This document shows, one piece after another, positions 24,125-33,579 of a stretch of 64,000 bases of DNA. How positions within the stretch are numbered: the first letter of the stretch is position 1; the number at the start of each line of letters is the position of its first letter. Position numbers and translations under genes: made by a program. Below the pieces are notes generated by a model. It searched no databases. It was not told the DNA's origin and was given only the letters and a program-made list of their open reading frames with translations. The DNA comes from Yinghuangia elevatio (GTDB lineage Bacteria > Actinomycetota > Actinomycetes > Streptomycetales > Streptomycetaceae), in assembly GCF_040649515.1 (NCBI RefSeq), contig NZ_JBEZFP010000021.1, forward strand, positions 23,453-87,452. The letters are read 5' to 3'.

Positions 24125-25012
24125 CCACATGGCGGCCGCGACCCACAGCAGCACGCGTCCGGGGCGGTCCAGCCACGCGATGCCGGCCGCGGTCGACACC
24201 GACAGCGCGGCCACCGCCGTCATGCCCAGCGGGAACACCGTCGACCAGCGGCGGATGCTGTAGTACGGGCGCGGGCGCCACAGTTCGGCGGCGGCGAGCA
24301 CCGCGTACCAGGCGGCGGCGAGGGCGAGGAGCACGAGCGTCGTGGTCCGCAGGACGGTGTGCGACCACCCCGTCCACACGGGAGAGGCGATCAGCTTCGA
24401 GCCCGCGACGGTGGAGATGGCGAGCGCGCCGCCCGCGATCCAGTGGTCCCCCTCACCGGTCAGCACCTGGCGGAAGTCGAAGCGCAGCAGCGCGTCCACG
24501 TACAGCGCGAGGCCGAACGCGAACAGGCACAGCGTGATCCACATCAGCCAGTCGCCGGCCTGCGGGGCGAGCGTGCCGGCCAGCACAGCCAGGCCCTGCG
24601 TCGCGACGCACACCAGGAACACCACCCCCGGCATGCCGCGGCGCTGCCAGTGCCGGACGACGGCGAGCAGCAGGAACGGCCATACCGCGGCCGCCAGGAC
24701 GAGCAGCACGGCCGCCACCTCGTGCCACCCGAGCACGGCGATGCGGGTGCCCAGGACCGAGGTCGCGGCGACGGCGGTGAGCGCCGGCGGCGTGTCGGCG
24801 TCGGTACGCCAATGCGGCCGGTCCCACCGCACCCGCAACGCGAACGCACAGGCCAGCACCACCCACACGACGCCGGCGAGCGCGAGGAGAACCTTCGACA
24901 GAACCTCGAAACCGGCGAGATGCATGCCGATGGAGACGATGGCCGTGGACATCACGGCCGCTCCCGAGGCAGGCGGGAACTCCGTCCACCACCCGCGACC
25001 GTGCCCGCTCAT
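24023..25012 (-). CDS. TDT-family (TehA/SLAC1-like) transporter
   Basis: A 329-residue membrane protein with about ten helices and short loops, the pattern of tellurite-resistance/dicarboxylate (TDT) transporters related to TehA and SLAC1. Landmarks include MSTAIVSIGMHLAGFEVLSKVLLALAGVVWVVLACAFALRV at the N-terminus and VFPLGMTAVAALSVSTAAG late in the protein, both resembling the family's PxGM-like pore turns. The ATG at 25012 is preferred to one 12 codons upstream because it opens directly into the first helix. Substrate anion is unknown. Confidence 0.75.
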   Translation of the reverse strand: MSGHGRGWWTEFPPASGAAVMSTAIVSIGMHLAGFEVLSKVLLALAGVVWVVLACAFALRVRWDRPHWRTDADTPPALTAVAATSVLGTRIAVLGWHEVAAVLLVLAAAVWPFLLLAVVRHWQRRGMPGVVFLVCVATQGLAVLAGTLAPQAGDWLMWITLCLFAFGLALYVDALLRFDFRQVLTGEGDHWIAGGALAISTVAGSKLIASPVWTGWSHTVLRTTTLVLLALAAAWYAVLAAAELWRPRPYYSIRRWSTVFPLGMTAVAALSVSTAAGIAWLDRPGRVLLWVAAAMWLVVLVGFVRSLGRREDHAQGSGRQSERHQARAA

Positions 25013-25084
25013 CCCTCCATGGGACAGCCCCCGCCACCCCGCCGCCACTCGGCGCCACCCGAACGGGCGGCGCCGAGCCGCGCG

Positions 25085-26740
25085 TCAGCGGCCGCGCAGC
25101 TCGCGGTACCGGGCGATCAGCGACGCGGTGGACGCGTCGAGGCCGTCCGCCCCGGTGCCCTGCGTCAGGACCGGCTCCAGGCGCTTGGCCAGGACCTTAC
25201 CCAGCTCGACACCCCACTGGTCGAACGAGTCGATGTCCCACACCGCGCCCTGCACGAACACCTTGTGCTCGTACAGCGCCACCAACTGGCCCAGCACCGA
25301 CGGCGTCAGCGCGTCCGCCAGGATGGTGGTGGTCGGGTGGTTGCCGCGGAACGTCTTGTGCGGGACCAACTCCTCCGCGACGCCCTCGGCCCGCACCTCG
25401 TCCGGGGTCTTCCCGAACGCCAGCGCCTGCGTCTGCGCGAAGAAGTTGGCCATCAGCAGGTCGTGCTGCGCGGCCGGCCCCGGCGGCAGCTCGTCCACCG
25501 GACGGGCGAACCCGACGAAGTCGGCGGGAATGAGCTTCGTGCCCTGGTGGATCAACTGGTAGTACGCGTGCTGCCCGTTCGTCCCCGGCGTGCCCCACAC
25601 CACCGGACCGGTCTGCCACCCGACCGGGTTGCCCTCGCGGTCCACCGACTTGCCGTTCGACTCCATGTCGAGCTGCTGGAGGTACGCGGTGAACCTCGAC
25701 AGGTAGTGCGAGTACGGCAGCACGGCATGCGACTGGGCGTCGAAGAACGCGCCGTACCAGACCCCCAGAAGGCCCATCAGCATCGGCGCGTTGCGCTCCG
25801 GCGGCGCGCTGCGGAAGTGCTCGTCGACCAGGTGGAAGCCGTCCAGCATCTCGCGGAAGTGCCGCGGCCCGATCGCGATCATCAGGGACAGCCCGATCGC
25901 CGAGTCGTAGGAGTACCGCCCACCGACCCAGTCCCAGAACTCGAACATGTTCGAGGTGTCGATCCCGAACTCCGCGACCTTCTCCGCGTTCGTGGACAGC
26001 GCCACGAAGTGCCGCGCCACCGCGTCCTGGTCGGCCTTCAGCTCGCCGAGCAGCCAGTCGCGCGCCGAGGTCGCGTTCGTGACCGTCTCGATCGTCGTGA
26101 ACGTCTTGGACGCCACGATGAACAGCGTCTCCGCCGCGTCCAGGTCCCGGACCGCCTCGTACAGGTCGGCGCCGTCCACGTTCGACACGAAGCGGAAGGT
26201 CAGGTCCCGCGTGGCGAAGGTGCGCAGCACCTCGTACGCCATCGCCGGACCCAGGTCCGACCCGCCGATCCCGATGTTGACCACGTTGCGGATGCGCTTG
26301 CCCGTGTGGCCCTTCCATTCACCCGAACGGACCTGGTCGGCGAACGAGGCCATCTTGTCCAGCACCGCGTGCACCTCGGGCACCACGTTGCGCCCGTCCA
26401 CCTCGACGACCGCGTCGCGCGGCGCGCGCAGGGCGGTGTGCAGCACCGCGCGGTCCTCGGTCACGTTGATCTTCTCGCCTCGGAACATCGCGTCCCGCAG
26501 CCCGGCCACGTCCGTCGCCGCCGCCAGTTCGCGCAGCGCCGCCAGCACCCCGTCGTCGACCAGGTGCTTCGAGTAGTCCACGAACAGGTCGCCCACCCGT
26601 ACGCCGTAGCGCTCGGCGCGACCCGGATCCGCCGCGAACAGGTCGCGCAGGTGGGCGTCCCGGAACCGCTCCTCCCGGAGGCCCCGCAAGGCCGCCCATT
26701 CGGGTCGCTGGTCGAGACGGGGCTTGTTCACCGCAGGCAT
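25085..26740 (-). CDS. pgi: Glucose-6-phosphate isomerase
   Basis: The 551-residue enzyme interconverts glucose 6-phosphate and fructose 6-phosphate in glycolysis. Length and motifs are standard: NVVNIGIGGSDLGPAMAYEVL (phosphate site), SKTFTTIETVTNA, GGRYSYDSAIGLS, the first family signature VWGTPGTNGQHAYYQLIHQG, and the second SFDQWGVELGKVLAKRL near the C-terminus. ATG 26740 is chosen because homology begins at once (PAVNKPRLDQRPEWAALR). It is divergent from a glucose permease with 111 bp between the starts, so uptake and first metabolic step lie side by side. Confidence 0.97.
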   Translation of the reverse strand: MPAVNKPRLDQRPEWAALRGLREERFRDAHLRDLFAADPGRAERYGVRVGDLFVDYSKHLVDDGVLAALRELAAATDVAGLRDAMFRGEKINVTEDRAVLHTALRAPRDAVVEVDGRNVVPEVHAVLDKMASFADQVRSGEWKGHTGKRIRNVVNIGIGGSDLGPAMAYEVLRTFATRDLTFRFVSNVDGADLYEAVRDLDAAETLFIVASKTFTTIETVTNATSARDWLLGELKADQDAVARHFVALSTNAEKVAEFGIDTSNMFEFWDWVGGRYSYDSAIGLSLMIAIGPRHFREMLDGFHLVDEHFRSAPPERNAPMLMGLLGVWYGAFFDAQSHAVLPYSHYLSRFTAYLQQLDMESNGKSVDREGNPVGWQTGPVVWGTPGTNGQHAYYQLIHQGTKLIPADFVGFARPVDELPPGPAAQHDLLMANFFAQTQALAFGKTPDEVRAEGVAEELVPHKTFRGNHPTTTILADALTPSVLGQLVALYEHKVFVQGAVWDIDSFDQWGVELGKVLAKRLEPVLTQGTGADGLDASTASLIARYRELRGR

Positions 26741-26851
26741 TGGCGCATCCCAGGGAAGAGGACGGAAACGCTCGTAGGTTACTGCGAACCGGGATAACCG
26801 AAGGGTTGTGCCGCGCATACCGGACCGCGATTCCGGTTACTCGCACGATCT

Positions 26852-28261
26852 ATGGCAACCACAACCGAGCCCACGACCCCGGTCGACCGGGAGAGCCTCA
26901 AGCGCGTCACGGTCATCGCCGCCGCCGCCGCGCTCGGCGGCTTCCTGTTCGGGTACGACAGCTCCGTCATCAACGGCGCCGTCACCGGCATCCAGGACCA
27001 CTTCGAGGTCGGCAGCGGGGAGACCGGCACGGTCGTCGCGGTCGCGCTGCTCGGCTCCGCCGCGGGCGCGGCCGTCGCCGGACGCCTCGCCGACCGCCTC
27101 GGCCGGCTCCGCGTCATGCACATCGCCGCGGTGCTCTTCGCGGTCAGCGCGGTCGGCTCATCCATGCCGTGGGACATCTGGTCGCTGGGCGCGTGGCGGG
27201 TGCTCGCCGGATTCGCCATCGGCCTGGCGTCCGTCATCGGCCCCACGTACATCGCCGAGATCGCGCCGCCCGCGCACCGCGGCAAACTCGCCTCGTTCCA
27301 GCAGATGGCCATCGTCCTCGGCATCACCGCGTCGCAGCTCGTCAACTGGGGGATCGCGCAAGGCGCCGACGGCAAGAGCCAGAACGCGCTGGGCCCGCTG
27401 GACGCCTGGCAGTGGATGCTCATGGCCGCCGTCGTACCCGCGCTGCTCTACCTGGTGCTCACCCTGGCCATCCCCGAGTCGCCGCGGCACCTGGTGGCCA
27501 CCGGCCGCCTCGACGAAGCCGCCCGCGTACTGCGCGAGGTCGAGGGCCGCGGCGTCGCCCCGAAGTCCCGCATCGCCCAGATCCAGCACTCCATCGCCAC
27601 CGACCACAAACCCCGGTTCACCGACCTGCTCGGCCGCTTCGGCCCGCTGCCCATCGTGTGGGCGGGCATCGGCCTCGCCGTCTTCCAGCAGCTCGTCGGC
27701 ATCAACGTGATCTTCTACTACTCGTCGATCCTGTGGCAGTCGGTCGGCATCGACGAGTCCAACTCGCTGCTCATCAGCATCTCGACGTCGATCGTCAACA
27801 TCGTCGGCACCGTCGTCGCGATGCTCTTCATCGACAAGATCGGCCGCAAACCGCTCGCGATGATCGGATCCGTCGGCATGACGGTCGCCCTCGGCTGCGC
27901 CTCGTGGGCCTTCTCCTACAAGACCGGCAGCGGCACCGAGATCTCCATCCCCGACACCCAGGGCACGATCGCCCTGGTCGCCGCGCACGTCTTCGTCTTC
28001 TTCTTCGCCGTGTCCTGGGGCGTCATCCTGTGGGTCATGGTCGGCGAGATGTTCCCGCTGCGCATCCGCGCGCTCGCGGTCTCCGTCGCGACCTCGTTCA
28101 ACTGGATCGCCAACTGGGCCGTCACCGAGTCGTTCCCGACCATGCGCGACTGGAACCTGTCGGCCACGTACGCCATGTACGCCGGATTCGCGCTCCTGTC
28201 CCTGCTATTCGTCAAGGCCTTCGTCACCGAGACCAAGGGAAGGACCCTGGAGAGCATGTGA
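26852..28261 (+). CDS. glcP: MFS sugar (glucose) permease, GlcP-like
   Basis: A 469-residue 12-helix major facilitator of the sugar porter family. Family motifs: GGFLFGYDSSVINGAV in helix 1, GRLADRLGRLRVM in loop 2-3, RVLAGFAIGLASVIGPTYIAEIAPPAHRGKLAS, PESPRHLVATGRLDEA, QQLVGINVIFYYSSILW, IDKIGRKPL and the closing ETKGRTLE. This is the set found in the Streptomyces glucose permease GlcP, a proton symporter; the glucose assignment is by resemblance. It is divergent from pgi. Its last 57 bp overlap the convergent Lrp-type gene. Confidence 0.9.
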   Translation: MATTTEPTTPVDRESLKRVTVIAAAAALGGFLFGYDSSVINGAVTGIQDHFEVGSGETGTVVAVALLGSAAGAAVAGRLADRLGRLRVMHIAAVLFAVSAVGSSMPWDIWSLGAWRVLAGFAIGLASVIGPTYIAEIAPPAHRGKLASFQQMAIVLGITASQLVNWGIAQGADGKSQNALGPLDAWQWMLMAAVVPALLYLVLTLAIPESPRHLVATGRLDEAARVLREVEGRGVAPKSRIAQIQHSIATDHKPRFTDLLGRFGPLPIVWAGIGLAVFQQLVGINVIFYYSSILWQSVGIDESNSLLISISTSIVNIVGTVVAMLFIDKIGRKPLAMIGSVGMTVALGCASWAFSYKTGSGTEISIPDTQGTIALVAAHVFVFFFAVSWGVILWVMVGEMFPLRIRALAVSVATSFNWIANWAVTESFPTMRDWNLSATYAMYAGFALLSLLFVKAFVTETKGRTLESM

Positions 28262-29317
28262 CTCCGGCACGGCCACCGGATCCGCCCAGATGTCCAGCGG
28301 CACGTACCCCGCCGCCCGGCCGTCGGAGGTCAGCAGGCGGCCCATGCGCTTGGCCACCTCCAGAGTCACCGCCCGGTCCAGCACCGCGACACCCGGGAAG
28401 CGACGCACCAGGTCCGCCTCCCACACCGGTACGTCGCCCACCGACCGCAGCCACGTCACGACGCACAGGTTCGCCGTCCCCGTCACCGCCGCACACAGGC
28501 GTACGTCACCGTGCGCCGCCAACGCCCCGCCGACCGCCTCCAGTTCCCCCGGCGGCACACTCACCCACAACGTCGCGCACACCGGCCACCCGGACAGGGA
28601 GTGCGCGACCTCGCAGCGCAGCCGCGCGTGCCCCGACGACACCAGCCACGCGAGCCGCCGTGCCGCCGTCGCCGCGCTCACCCCCAGCACCCGCGCCAGG
28701 TCCGCGACCGGCACCCGCGCGTCCAACCCCAGCGCCAGCACGAGCTCCCGCTCGGCGTCGGTGACCCGGCGCGGGCGCGGCGCGTCGTCGCCCGCCGTCA
28801 CCAGGCTGCGCCGCTGCCCCGGATCGAGCGACCGCAGCCGCCACGAACTGCCCTCCTGGTACAGCCGGGTCACCAGGTGCGTACGCGAGGCCGTCACCCC
28901 GGGCGCCGCCGACAAGCGGTGCTGGAGGTAGCGCGTCAGCGTCGCCGGATCCGGCGCACCCACGGTGACCAGCAGGTCCCGGCCACCCGTCAGGTGCTCC
29001 ACCGCGATCGCGTGCGCGTCCTCCGCCAGCCGCCGCGCCACCTCGCCCACCCGCCCCCGTTCGGCGTCGACCTCCACCAGCGCGAGGCACCCCGGGTCGA
29101 ACGAACCCCGCCCCGGCCCCGGGTAGCACGTGGTCCACGCGCTCCCGGACGCCACCAGCCGCCGCCAGCGCCGGGCCAGCGTCACCGGGTCGGCACCCAG
29201 CACCGGACCCAGCTCCGTCCACGGCACGCGCGGCGCCACCTGGAGCGCGTGGATCAGCGACAGGTCCAGCTCGTCGAGGTCGTCCCGCCCCCAGGACCTG
29301 AAGGATTCCTGCGTCAT
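28205..29317 (-). CDS. Lrp/AsnC-family regulator, two-HTH form
   Basis: A 370-residue regulator made of two Lrp halves. The first HTH is DELDLSLIHALQVAPRVPWTELGPVLGADPVTLARRWRRLVASG (about 15-60) followed by an AsnC-type ligand domain. The second HTH is ERELVLALGLDARVPVADLARVLGVSAATAARRLAWLVSSGHARLR (about 190-235), again followed by an AsnC-like domain. Double-headed members are common in actinobacteria and control catabolic genes. It is divergent from an M20 amidohydrolase gene (160 bp between starts) with a palindrome in between, so that gene is the probable target. An amino-acid ligand is likely. Confidence 0.88.
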   Translation of the reverse strand: MTQESFRSWGRDDLDELDLSLIHALQVAPRVPWTELGPVLGADPVTLARRWRRLVASGSAWTTCYPGPGRGSFDPGCLALVEVDAERGRVGEVARRLAEDAHAIAVEHLTGGRDLLVTVGAPDPATLTRYLQHRLSAAPGVTASRTHLVTRLYQEGSSWRLRSLDPGQRRSLVTAGDDAPRPRRVTDAERELVLALGLDARVPVADLARVLGVSAATAARRLAWLVSSGHARLRCEVAHSLSGWPVCATLWVSVPPGELEAVGGALAAHGDVRLCAAVTGTANLCVVTWLRSVGDVPVWEADLVRRFPGVAVLDRAVTLEVAKRMGRLLTSDGRAAGYVPLDIWADPVAVPESHALQGPSLGLGDEGLDE

Positions 29318-29340
29318 GCGTGCTCCCCGAGAGGTGTTCC

Positions 29341-29355
29341 GGCATCTGACATGCC
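29341..29355. promoter_or_regulatory. Candidate Lrp operator
   Basis: GGCAT and ATGCC flank a 5-bp centre (CTGAC), giving a 15-bp interrupted palindrome 24 bp upstream of the Lrp-type start and facing the M20 amidohydrolase gene. Fifteen bp is the usual size of an Lrp/AsnC site. Single copy, so weak evidence. Confidence 0.35.
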
Positions 29356-29477
29356 ATCACACGCACGAAGGAGAACCTGACCTGGGTAGCCCCGCACCAC
29401 GCGCCCGCGCCCGGGCCCGCCCGGGCCCGGGCGGCGCCGGGACGTGCCCGGAGAAGCCACGAGAGGAGCCCCCCGCG

Positions 29478-30722
29478 ATGACCGTCCTGGAAGACGCCCG
29501 CGCGCTGCACGGCGACATGGTCCGCATGCGCCGCGAGCTGCACGCCCGCCCCGAGCTCGGCCTCGACCTGCCCTACACCCAGGAGCGCGTGCTCGCCGAA
29601 CTCGCCGGACTGCCCCTGGAGACCACCACCGGACGCGCCCTCAGCTCCGTCACCGCAGTCCTGCGCGGCGCCCTCCCCGGCCCCACCGTCCTGCTGCGCG
29701 GCGACATGGACGCCCTCCCGGTCGGCGAGCGCTCCGGCGTCGACTACACCTCCACGGTCCCCGGCCGCATGCACGCCTGCGGCCACGACCTGCACACCAC
29801 CATGCTCGCCGGCGCCGCCCACCTGCTCGCCGCCCGCCGCGACACGCTCGCCGGCAACATCGTCTTCATGTTCCAGCCCGGCGAGGAAGGCCCCGGCGGC
29901 GCGGGCCTCATGATCGACGAAGGCGTCCTGGACGCGAGCGGCGAACGCGCCGTCGCCGCCTACGCCCTGCACGTCGCCTCCACGATGATCCCGCAGGGTG
30001 TTTTCACCTGCCGGGCCGGGACCGCGCTCGCCGCCGCCGACTCGGTGCGGGTGACCGTACGCGGCGCGGGCGGCCACGGCTCCATGCCGCACCGCGCCAA
30101 GGACCCCGTCCCCGCCGCCTGCGAGATGGTCACCGCGCTCCAGGCCATGGTCACGCGCCGGTACGACATATTCGACCCCGTCGTGATCACCGTCGGCAGC
30201 TTCCACGCCGGCACCGTCGACAACGTGATCCCCGGCGAGGCCGTCTTCAACGCCACACTGCGCACCTTCTCCCGCGAGACCAACGCCCGCATCAAGGACG
30301 ACGTCACCGCCCTGGTGCGCGGCGTCGGCGCCGCCCACGGCCTGGAGGTCGAGGTGGACTTCGGCCGCATGAGCTACCCCGTCACGGTGAACGACGCCGG
30401 CGCCTTCACGCACGCCGAAACGGTGATCCGCGAAGTCCTCGGCGAGGAGCGCTTCGTCGAGTCCCCGCGGCCCGGCGCGGGCGCCGAGGACTTCTCCCTC
30501 GTCCTCGACGACGTCCCCGGCGCGATGCTCATGCTCGGCGCCTGCCCGACCGACCGGGACGTCACCAAGGCACCCGCGAACCACGCGCCCGAAGCCGAGT
30601 TCGACGACGCCGTCCTCGCCGACGGCGCCGCGATCTACGCCGAACTCGCCCTGCGCCGCCTCGACTCGGCCGCCGCCGAATCAGCCGCCGAATCAGCCGC
30701 CGCGGAGACCGTCGCCACCTGA
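29478..30722 (+). CDS. M20-family amidohydrolase (hippurate hydrolase/aminoacylase type)
   Basis: A 414-residue zinc amidohydrolase that removes acyl groups from amino acids or opens small amides. Metal-site motifs: RGDMDALPVGE, MHACGHDLHTTMLAGAAHLL (two His ligands), FQPGEEGPGGAGLMIDEG (catalytic Glu pair), YALHVAS and the late GAGAEDFSLVL. The lid domain shows GAGGHGSMPHRAKDPVPAA. The tail has a short Ala/Glu/Ser repeat (AAAESAAESAAAE). ATG follows GAGAGGAG, a strong ribosome binding site. It is divergent from, and probably regulated by, the adjacent Lrp-type protein. Confidence 0.92.
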   Translation: MTVLEDARALHGDMVRMRRELHARPELGLDLPYTQERVLAELAGLPLETTTGRALSSVTAVLRGALPGPTVLLRGDMDALPVGERSGVDYTSTVPGRMHACGHDLHTTMLAGAAHLLAARRDTLAGNIVFMFQPGEEGPGGAGLMIDEGVLDASGERAVAAYALHVASTMIPQGVFTCRAGTALAAADSVRVTVRGAGGHGSMPHRAKDPVPAACEMVTALQAMVTRRYDIFDPVVITVGSFHAGTVDNVIPGEAVFNATLRTFSRETNARIKDDVTALVRGVGAAHGLEVEVDFGRMSYPVTVNDAGAFTHAETVIREVLGEERFVESPRPGAGAEDFSLVLDDVPGAMLMLGACPTDRDVTKAPANHAPEAEFDDAVLADGAAIYAELALRRLDSAAAESAAESAAAETVAT

Positions 30723-30964
30723 GCCGGACCGCGACGCGCCTCTCGGCCGGCCGCCCCGCGCGGCGTCCGCCCGTCGGACGCCGGACGTGTGTAGCCCCGG
30801 GCATCCCCGGAACGCGGGACCGCGCGCGCGTCCCGGCCAATCCGCCACGGGCGGCCGGGCCGCCGCCGGGGCCGCGGGTACAGTCGCGGCGTCCGCCCGC
30901 CGAGAGCGTCGCGATCGGGGCACGTCAGACCGGTCCGGTGCGCGCCCATAGGAGCCGGTACCAG

Positions 30965-31807
30965 GTGACCGCACGCACCCTCGAAGACCTCGGACTCGCC
31001 CGGACCCCCTCGCTCGAACCCCTGACCTATCCCGGCACACCCCTCACCCACCCGGCCTTGCTCCGCGGCGACCACCTCCTGCCGATCACCCCGGACAGCA
31101 CAGCTGTCGGCGAGTGGGCCGTCGAGGTGGGCGACGGCCGCCGCACCGCCCTCGACACCGCGCTGGCCGTCCTGGGCGAACCGCGCATGCACGAGCGCGT
31201 TCCGGTGCTGGCCATCGGGTCCCACGCCGCACCCGCCCAACTCCGTCACAAGCTCAGGACGAGCGGACTGCCCGGCACCGTCCCGCTCACCCTGGCCACG
31301 CTCCGGGGCATCCGCATCGGGTTCTCCGCGCACGTCAGCCCCGCCGGCTACGTCGCCGCATCCCCGTACGTCGACGCCGAGGCCACGCCCGAACTGATCG
31401 TCACCTGGCTGGACACCGTGCAGCTCAAGGCCGTCGACGACACCGAATACCCGGAGTACCGCCGCGTGGTGCTGCCGGAGCGACGCTTCCCGGTCGCACA
31501 CCCCTCTGGGGAGACGCTGTTCGGCGTACACCTCTACGTCAACGCCAAGGGCGTACTCGCGCACCCCGACGGACGTACGCCGACGCCGCTGCTCCCGCAG
31601 CCCGAGATCCTCCGGCGCCTGTGCGCCGCCTCGCCGGAACTCGCGGAACGGTTCGGCGACTCCCCGGAGGAGTTCGTCCACCGCGCCCGCGCCGACGCCG
31701 ACCTGCGCGAGTTCGGCACCCGGCTGTTCGCGGAAGCCGGCTGGCTGCTGCCGCAGCCCGAGCTGGACGCGCTGCCCGACGCCCGGGACTCCGCACCCCC
31801 GATGTGA
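30965..31807 (+). CDS. Hypothetical protein with gamma-glutamylcyclotransferase-like opening
   Basis: A 280-residue cytosolic protein that I cannot place firmly. The stretch VPVLAIGSHAAPAQLRHKLRTSG resembles the YGSN-type nucleotide/substrate loop of gamma-glutamylcyclotransferase-like folds, followed by IGFSAHVSPAGYVAASPYVDAEATPELIVTWLDTVQLKAVDDTEYPEYRRVVL, which fits the same barrel. The C-terminal third is helical (EILRRLCAASPELAERFGDSPEEFVHRARADADLREF). GTG 30965 follows TAGGAGCC. It stands between the amidohydrolase and a convergent membrane operon; no role can be given. Confidence 0.6.
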   Translation: MTARTLEDLGLARTPSLEPLTYPGTPLTHPALLRGDHLLPITPDSTAVGEWAVEVGDGRRTALDTALAVLGEPRMHERVPVLAIGSHAAPAQLRHKLRTSGLPGTVPLTLATLRGIRIGFSAHVSPAGYVAASPYVDAEATPELIVTWLDTVQLKAVDDTEYPEYRRVVLPERRFPVAHPSGETLFGVHLYVNAKGVLAHPDGRTPTPLLPQPEILRRLCAASPELAERFGDSPEEFVHRARADADLREFGTRLFAEAGWLLPQPELDALPDARDSAPPM

Positions 31808-31828
31808 CACCGGGGCGGCCGGACGGGG

Positions 31829-32899
31829 TCATCCGGTCTCACGGGCGACGGGTGCGTCGCGCACCACGGCCAGGGCCGAGACCAGGACCGCCACGACCGG
31901 AACGGCCAGCAGGGCGCCGAGGATCCCGGCCACCGCACCGCCCGCGACCACCGCGCCCATCACGACGGCCGGGTGCAGCGCCACCGTGCGGCTCTGGATG
32001 CCCGGCTGGAGGAACGTCCCCTCGATCAACTGCACGGCGAGCACCACCCCGAGTGCGCCCAGGGCCTTGCCGAGGCCACCGTCCGCGAACGCGACCAGCA
32101 CCGCCAGGAGTCCGGACAGGAACGCGCCGATGTAGGGCACGTACGCGCCGACGAACACCAGCGCGGCCAGCCCCGGAGCCCCCGGCACGTCCAGGACCAG
32201 CAGGCCGATCGCGATGAACGTGGCGTCGATCAGCGCGATGATCGTGGTGCCGCGCATGTAGCCGGCCACCGCCAGGAACGACCGGCGCAGGATGCGGTCC
32301 GCGGTGTCGCGGTGCCGCCGCGGAGTGACCACGCGTACGACGCCCGGCAGTTCGTGGCCGTCGCGGAGCAAGAAGAACGTCAGCGCCAGGACCAGCACCC
32401 CGCCGGACACGACCTGGACCGCGATGCCCACCCCGTCGACCACTCCGTTCGCGATGGACTCGCCCAGCCTGCCGCCGAGTTCGTGCAGGCCGTCGGACGC
32501 CTCCGCCGCCGGGTCGCCGCCTCCGCCGTACTTGTCGCGCAGCGTGCCCGCGGCGTCGGTCAGCGCCGCGCCGATCTTCGCCGCGTTGTCGCTGATCGTC
32601 CGGACCAGTACCCACACGGTCCCGGCGATCAGGGCCACCAGCGCCACACAGGTGAGCCCGGCCGCCCAGGAGCGCGGCACCGACCAGCGCAACAGCCGCC
32701 CGTACAGCGGATGCAGCAGGGCCGAGCCGAGGATCGCGATCGCGAGCGGCGCGGTGACCGCGCGCAGCACGAAGGCCAGCGCGACCAGTCCCGCCACCAC
32801 CGCGACCACGAGCAGGATGACGGCGCTCCACGCCGCCGCACTGCGGGCCGGGCGCGGCAGCAGGGGCGGCTCCCTGGGGGGTGTGTCCCCGGATGTCAT
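31829..32899 (-). CDS. AI-2E-family transporter
   Basis: A 356-residue membrane protein of the AI-2E (PF01594) family, which includes proton/sodium antiporters and the putative AI-2 exporter TqsA. It shows two N-terminal helices (AVILLVVAVVAGLVALAFVL), an extracytoplasmic coiled region rich in Gly/Asp (NAAKIGAALTDAAGTLRDKYGGGGD), the GYMRGTTIIALIDATFIAIGLLVLDVPGAPGLAALVFVGAYVPYIGAFLSG block and VQLIEGTFLQPGIQSRTVALHPAVV, all conserved. The substrate is not evident. Its ATG overlaps the GAP-family stop by 4 bp, so it is the last gene of a coupled three-gene operon. Confidence 0.88.
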   Translation of the reverse strand: MTSGDTPPREPPLLPRPARSAAAWSAVILLVVAVVAGLVALAFVLRAVTAPLAIAILGSALLHPLYGRLLRWSVPRSWAAGLTCVALVALIAGTVWVLVRTISDNAAKIGAALTDAAGTLRDKYGGGGDPAAEASDGLHELGGRLGESIANGVVDGVGIAVQVVSGGVLVLALTFFLLRDGHELPGVVRVVTPRRHRDTADRILRRSFLAVAGYMRGTTIIALIDATFIAIGLLVLDVPGAPGLAALVFVGAYVPYIGAFLSGLLAVLVAFADGGLGKALGALGVVLAVQLIEGTFLQPGIQSRTVALHPAVVMGAVVAGGAVAGILGALLAVPVVAVLVSALAVVRDAPVARETG

Positions 32900-33579
32900 G
32901 CGGTCAGCCCGCTGATGGCGTCGCCGAGCGACTTGACGCCGAGCACCAGGAACAGGACGGCCATGATGGCTCCGTTGTGCCGGGCCATCCAGGCCTTCCA
33001 CCCGTCGAGCGTTCGGGCCGCCTTCACGCCGCCGAACAGGTAGACGCCCAGCGGTACCACGGTGCACAGCGACGCGACGGCGACGAACACCGCTGCGGCG
33101 GCGATCCGCGCCCCGGTGTCGGTCGCGGCGCCCGCGATCGACACCCCGGCCGCGACGACCAGCGCGAGGTTCTTCGGGTTGACGACCGCGAGCACGAACG
33201 CCAGTCCCGCCGACTTCGCCGGGGTGAACCGGTCGATGGTCCGCATCCAGGACGGCAGTTGCGGCTCCTCACCGGCCTTCGGCCGGCCGAGCCACTGCTT
33301 GACGGCGAGGAACAGGAACAGCACGGCGATGCCGAGCTTGATCCAGTACGTCCACTCCGCGCTCCGGCCGCCTTCCCCGTCGTCGGCGCCGCCGCCCGCA
33401 CCGACCGCCACAAGCAGCGCCACGCCGGCCGCCAGCGCGACGATCCACCCGGCGGCGAACGCCAGGCCGTTCGCCCGGCCCTTCGGCGTGGCGAGCATCA
33501 GGATCACGGCGATCAGCGGGATCGGGCTGATCGCCACCCCGATCGCGGGGCTCAGCACCTGTCCGATGGCGTCACCCAT
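32896..33579 (-). CDS. GAP-family (Sap/sulfolipid-addressing-like) membrane protein
   Basis: A 227-residue protein with about six helices. SPAIGVAISPIPLIAVILMLATPKGRANGLAFAAGWIVAL is the family opening (IS-P-x-P pattern) and VVNPKNLALVVAAGVSIAGA is the second conserved block, as in LysE-like and mycobacterial GAP/Sap proteins used in glycolipid export. Its substrate here is unknown. Its start lies inside the end of the BrkB-like gene (8 bp overlap) and its stop overlaps the AI-2E start, so translation of all three is coupled. Confidence 0.8.
   Translation of the reverse strand: MGDAIGQVLSPAIGVAISPIPLIAVILMLATPKGRANGLAFAAGWIVALAAGVALLVAVGAGGGADDGEGGRSAEWTYWIKLGIAVLFLFLAVKQWLGRPKAGEEPQLPSWMRTIDRFTPAKSAGLAFVLAVVNPKNLALVVAAGVSIAGAATDTGARIAAAAVFVAVASLCTVVPLGVYLFGGVKAARTLDGWKAWMARHNGAIMAVLFLVLGVKSLGDAISGLTA

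Noticed and set aside
26740..28764. Very long Arg-rich frame on the plus strand over glcP
   Set aside because: It is an antiphase shadow of the sugar permease with no family pattern.
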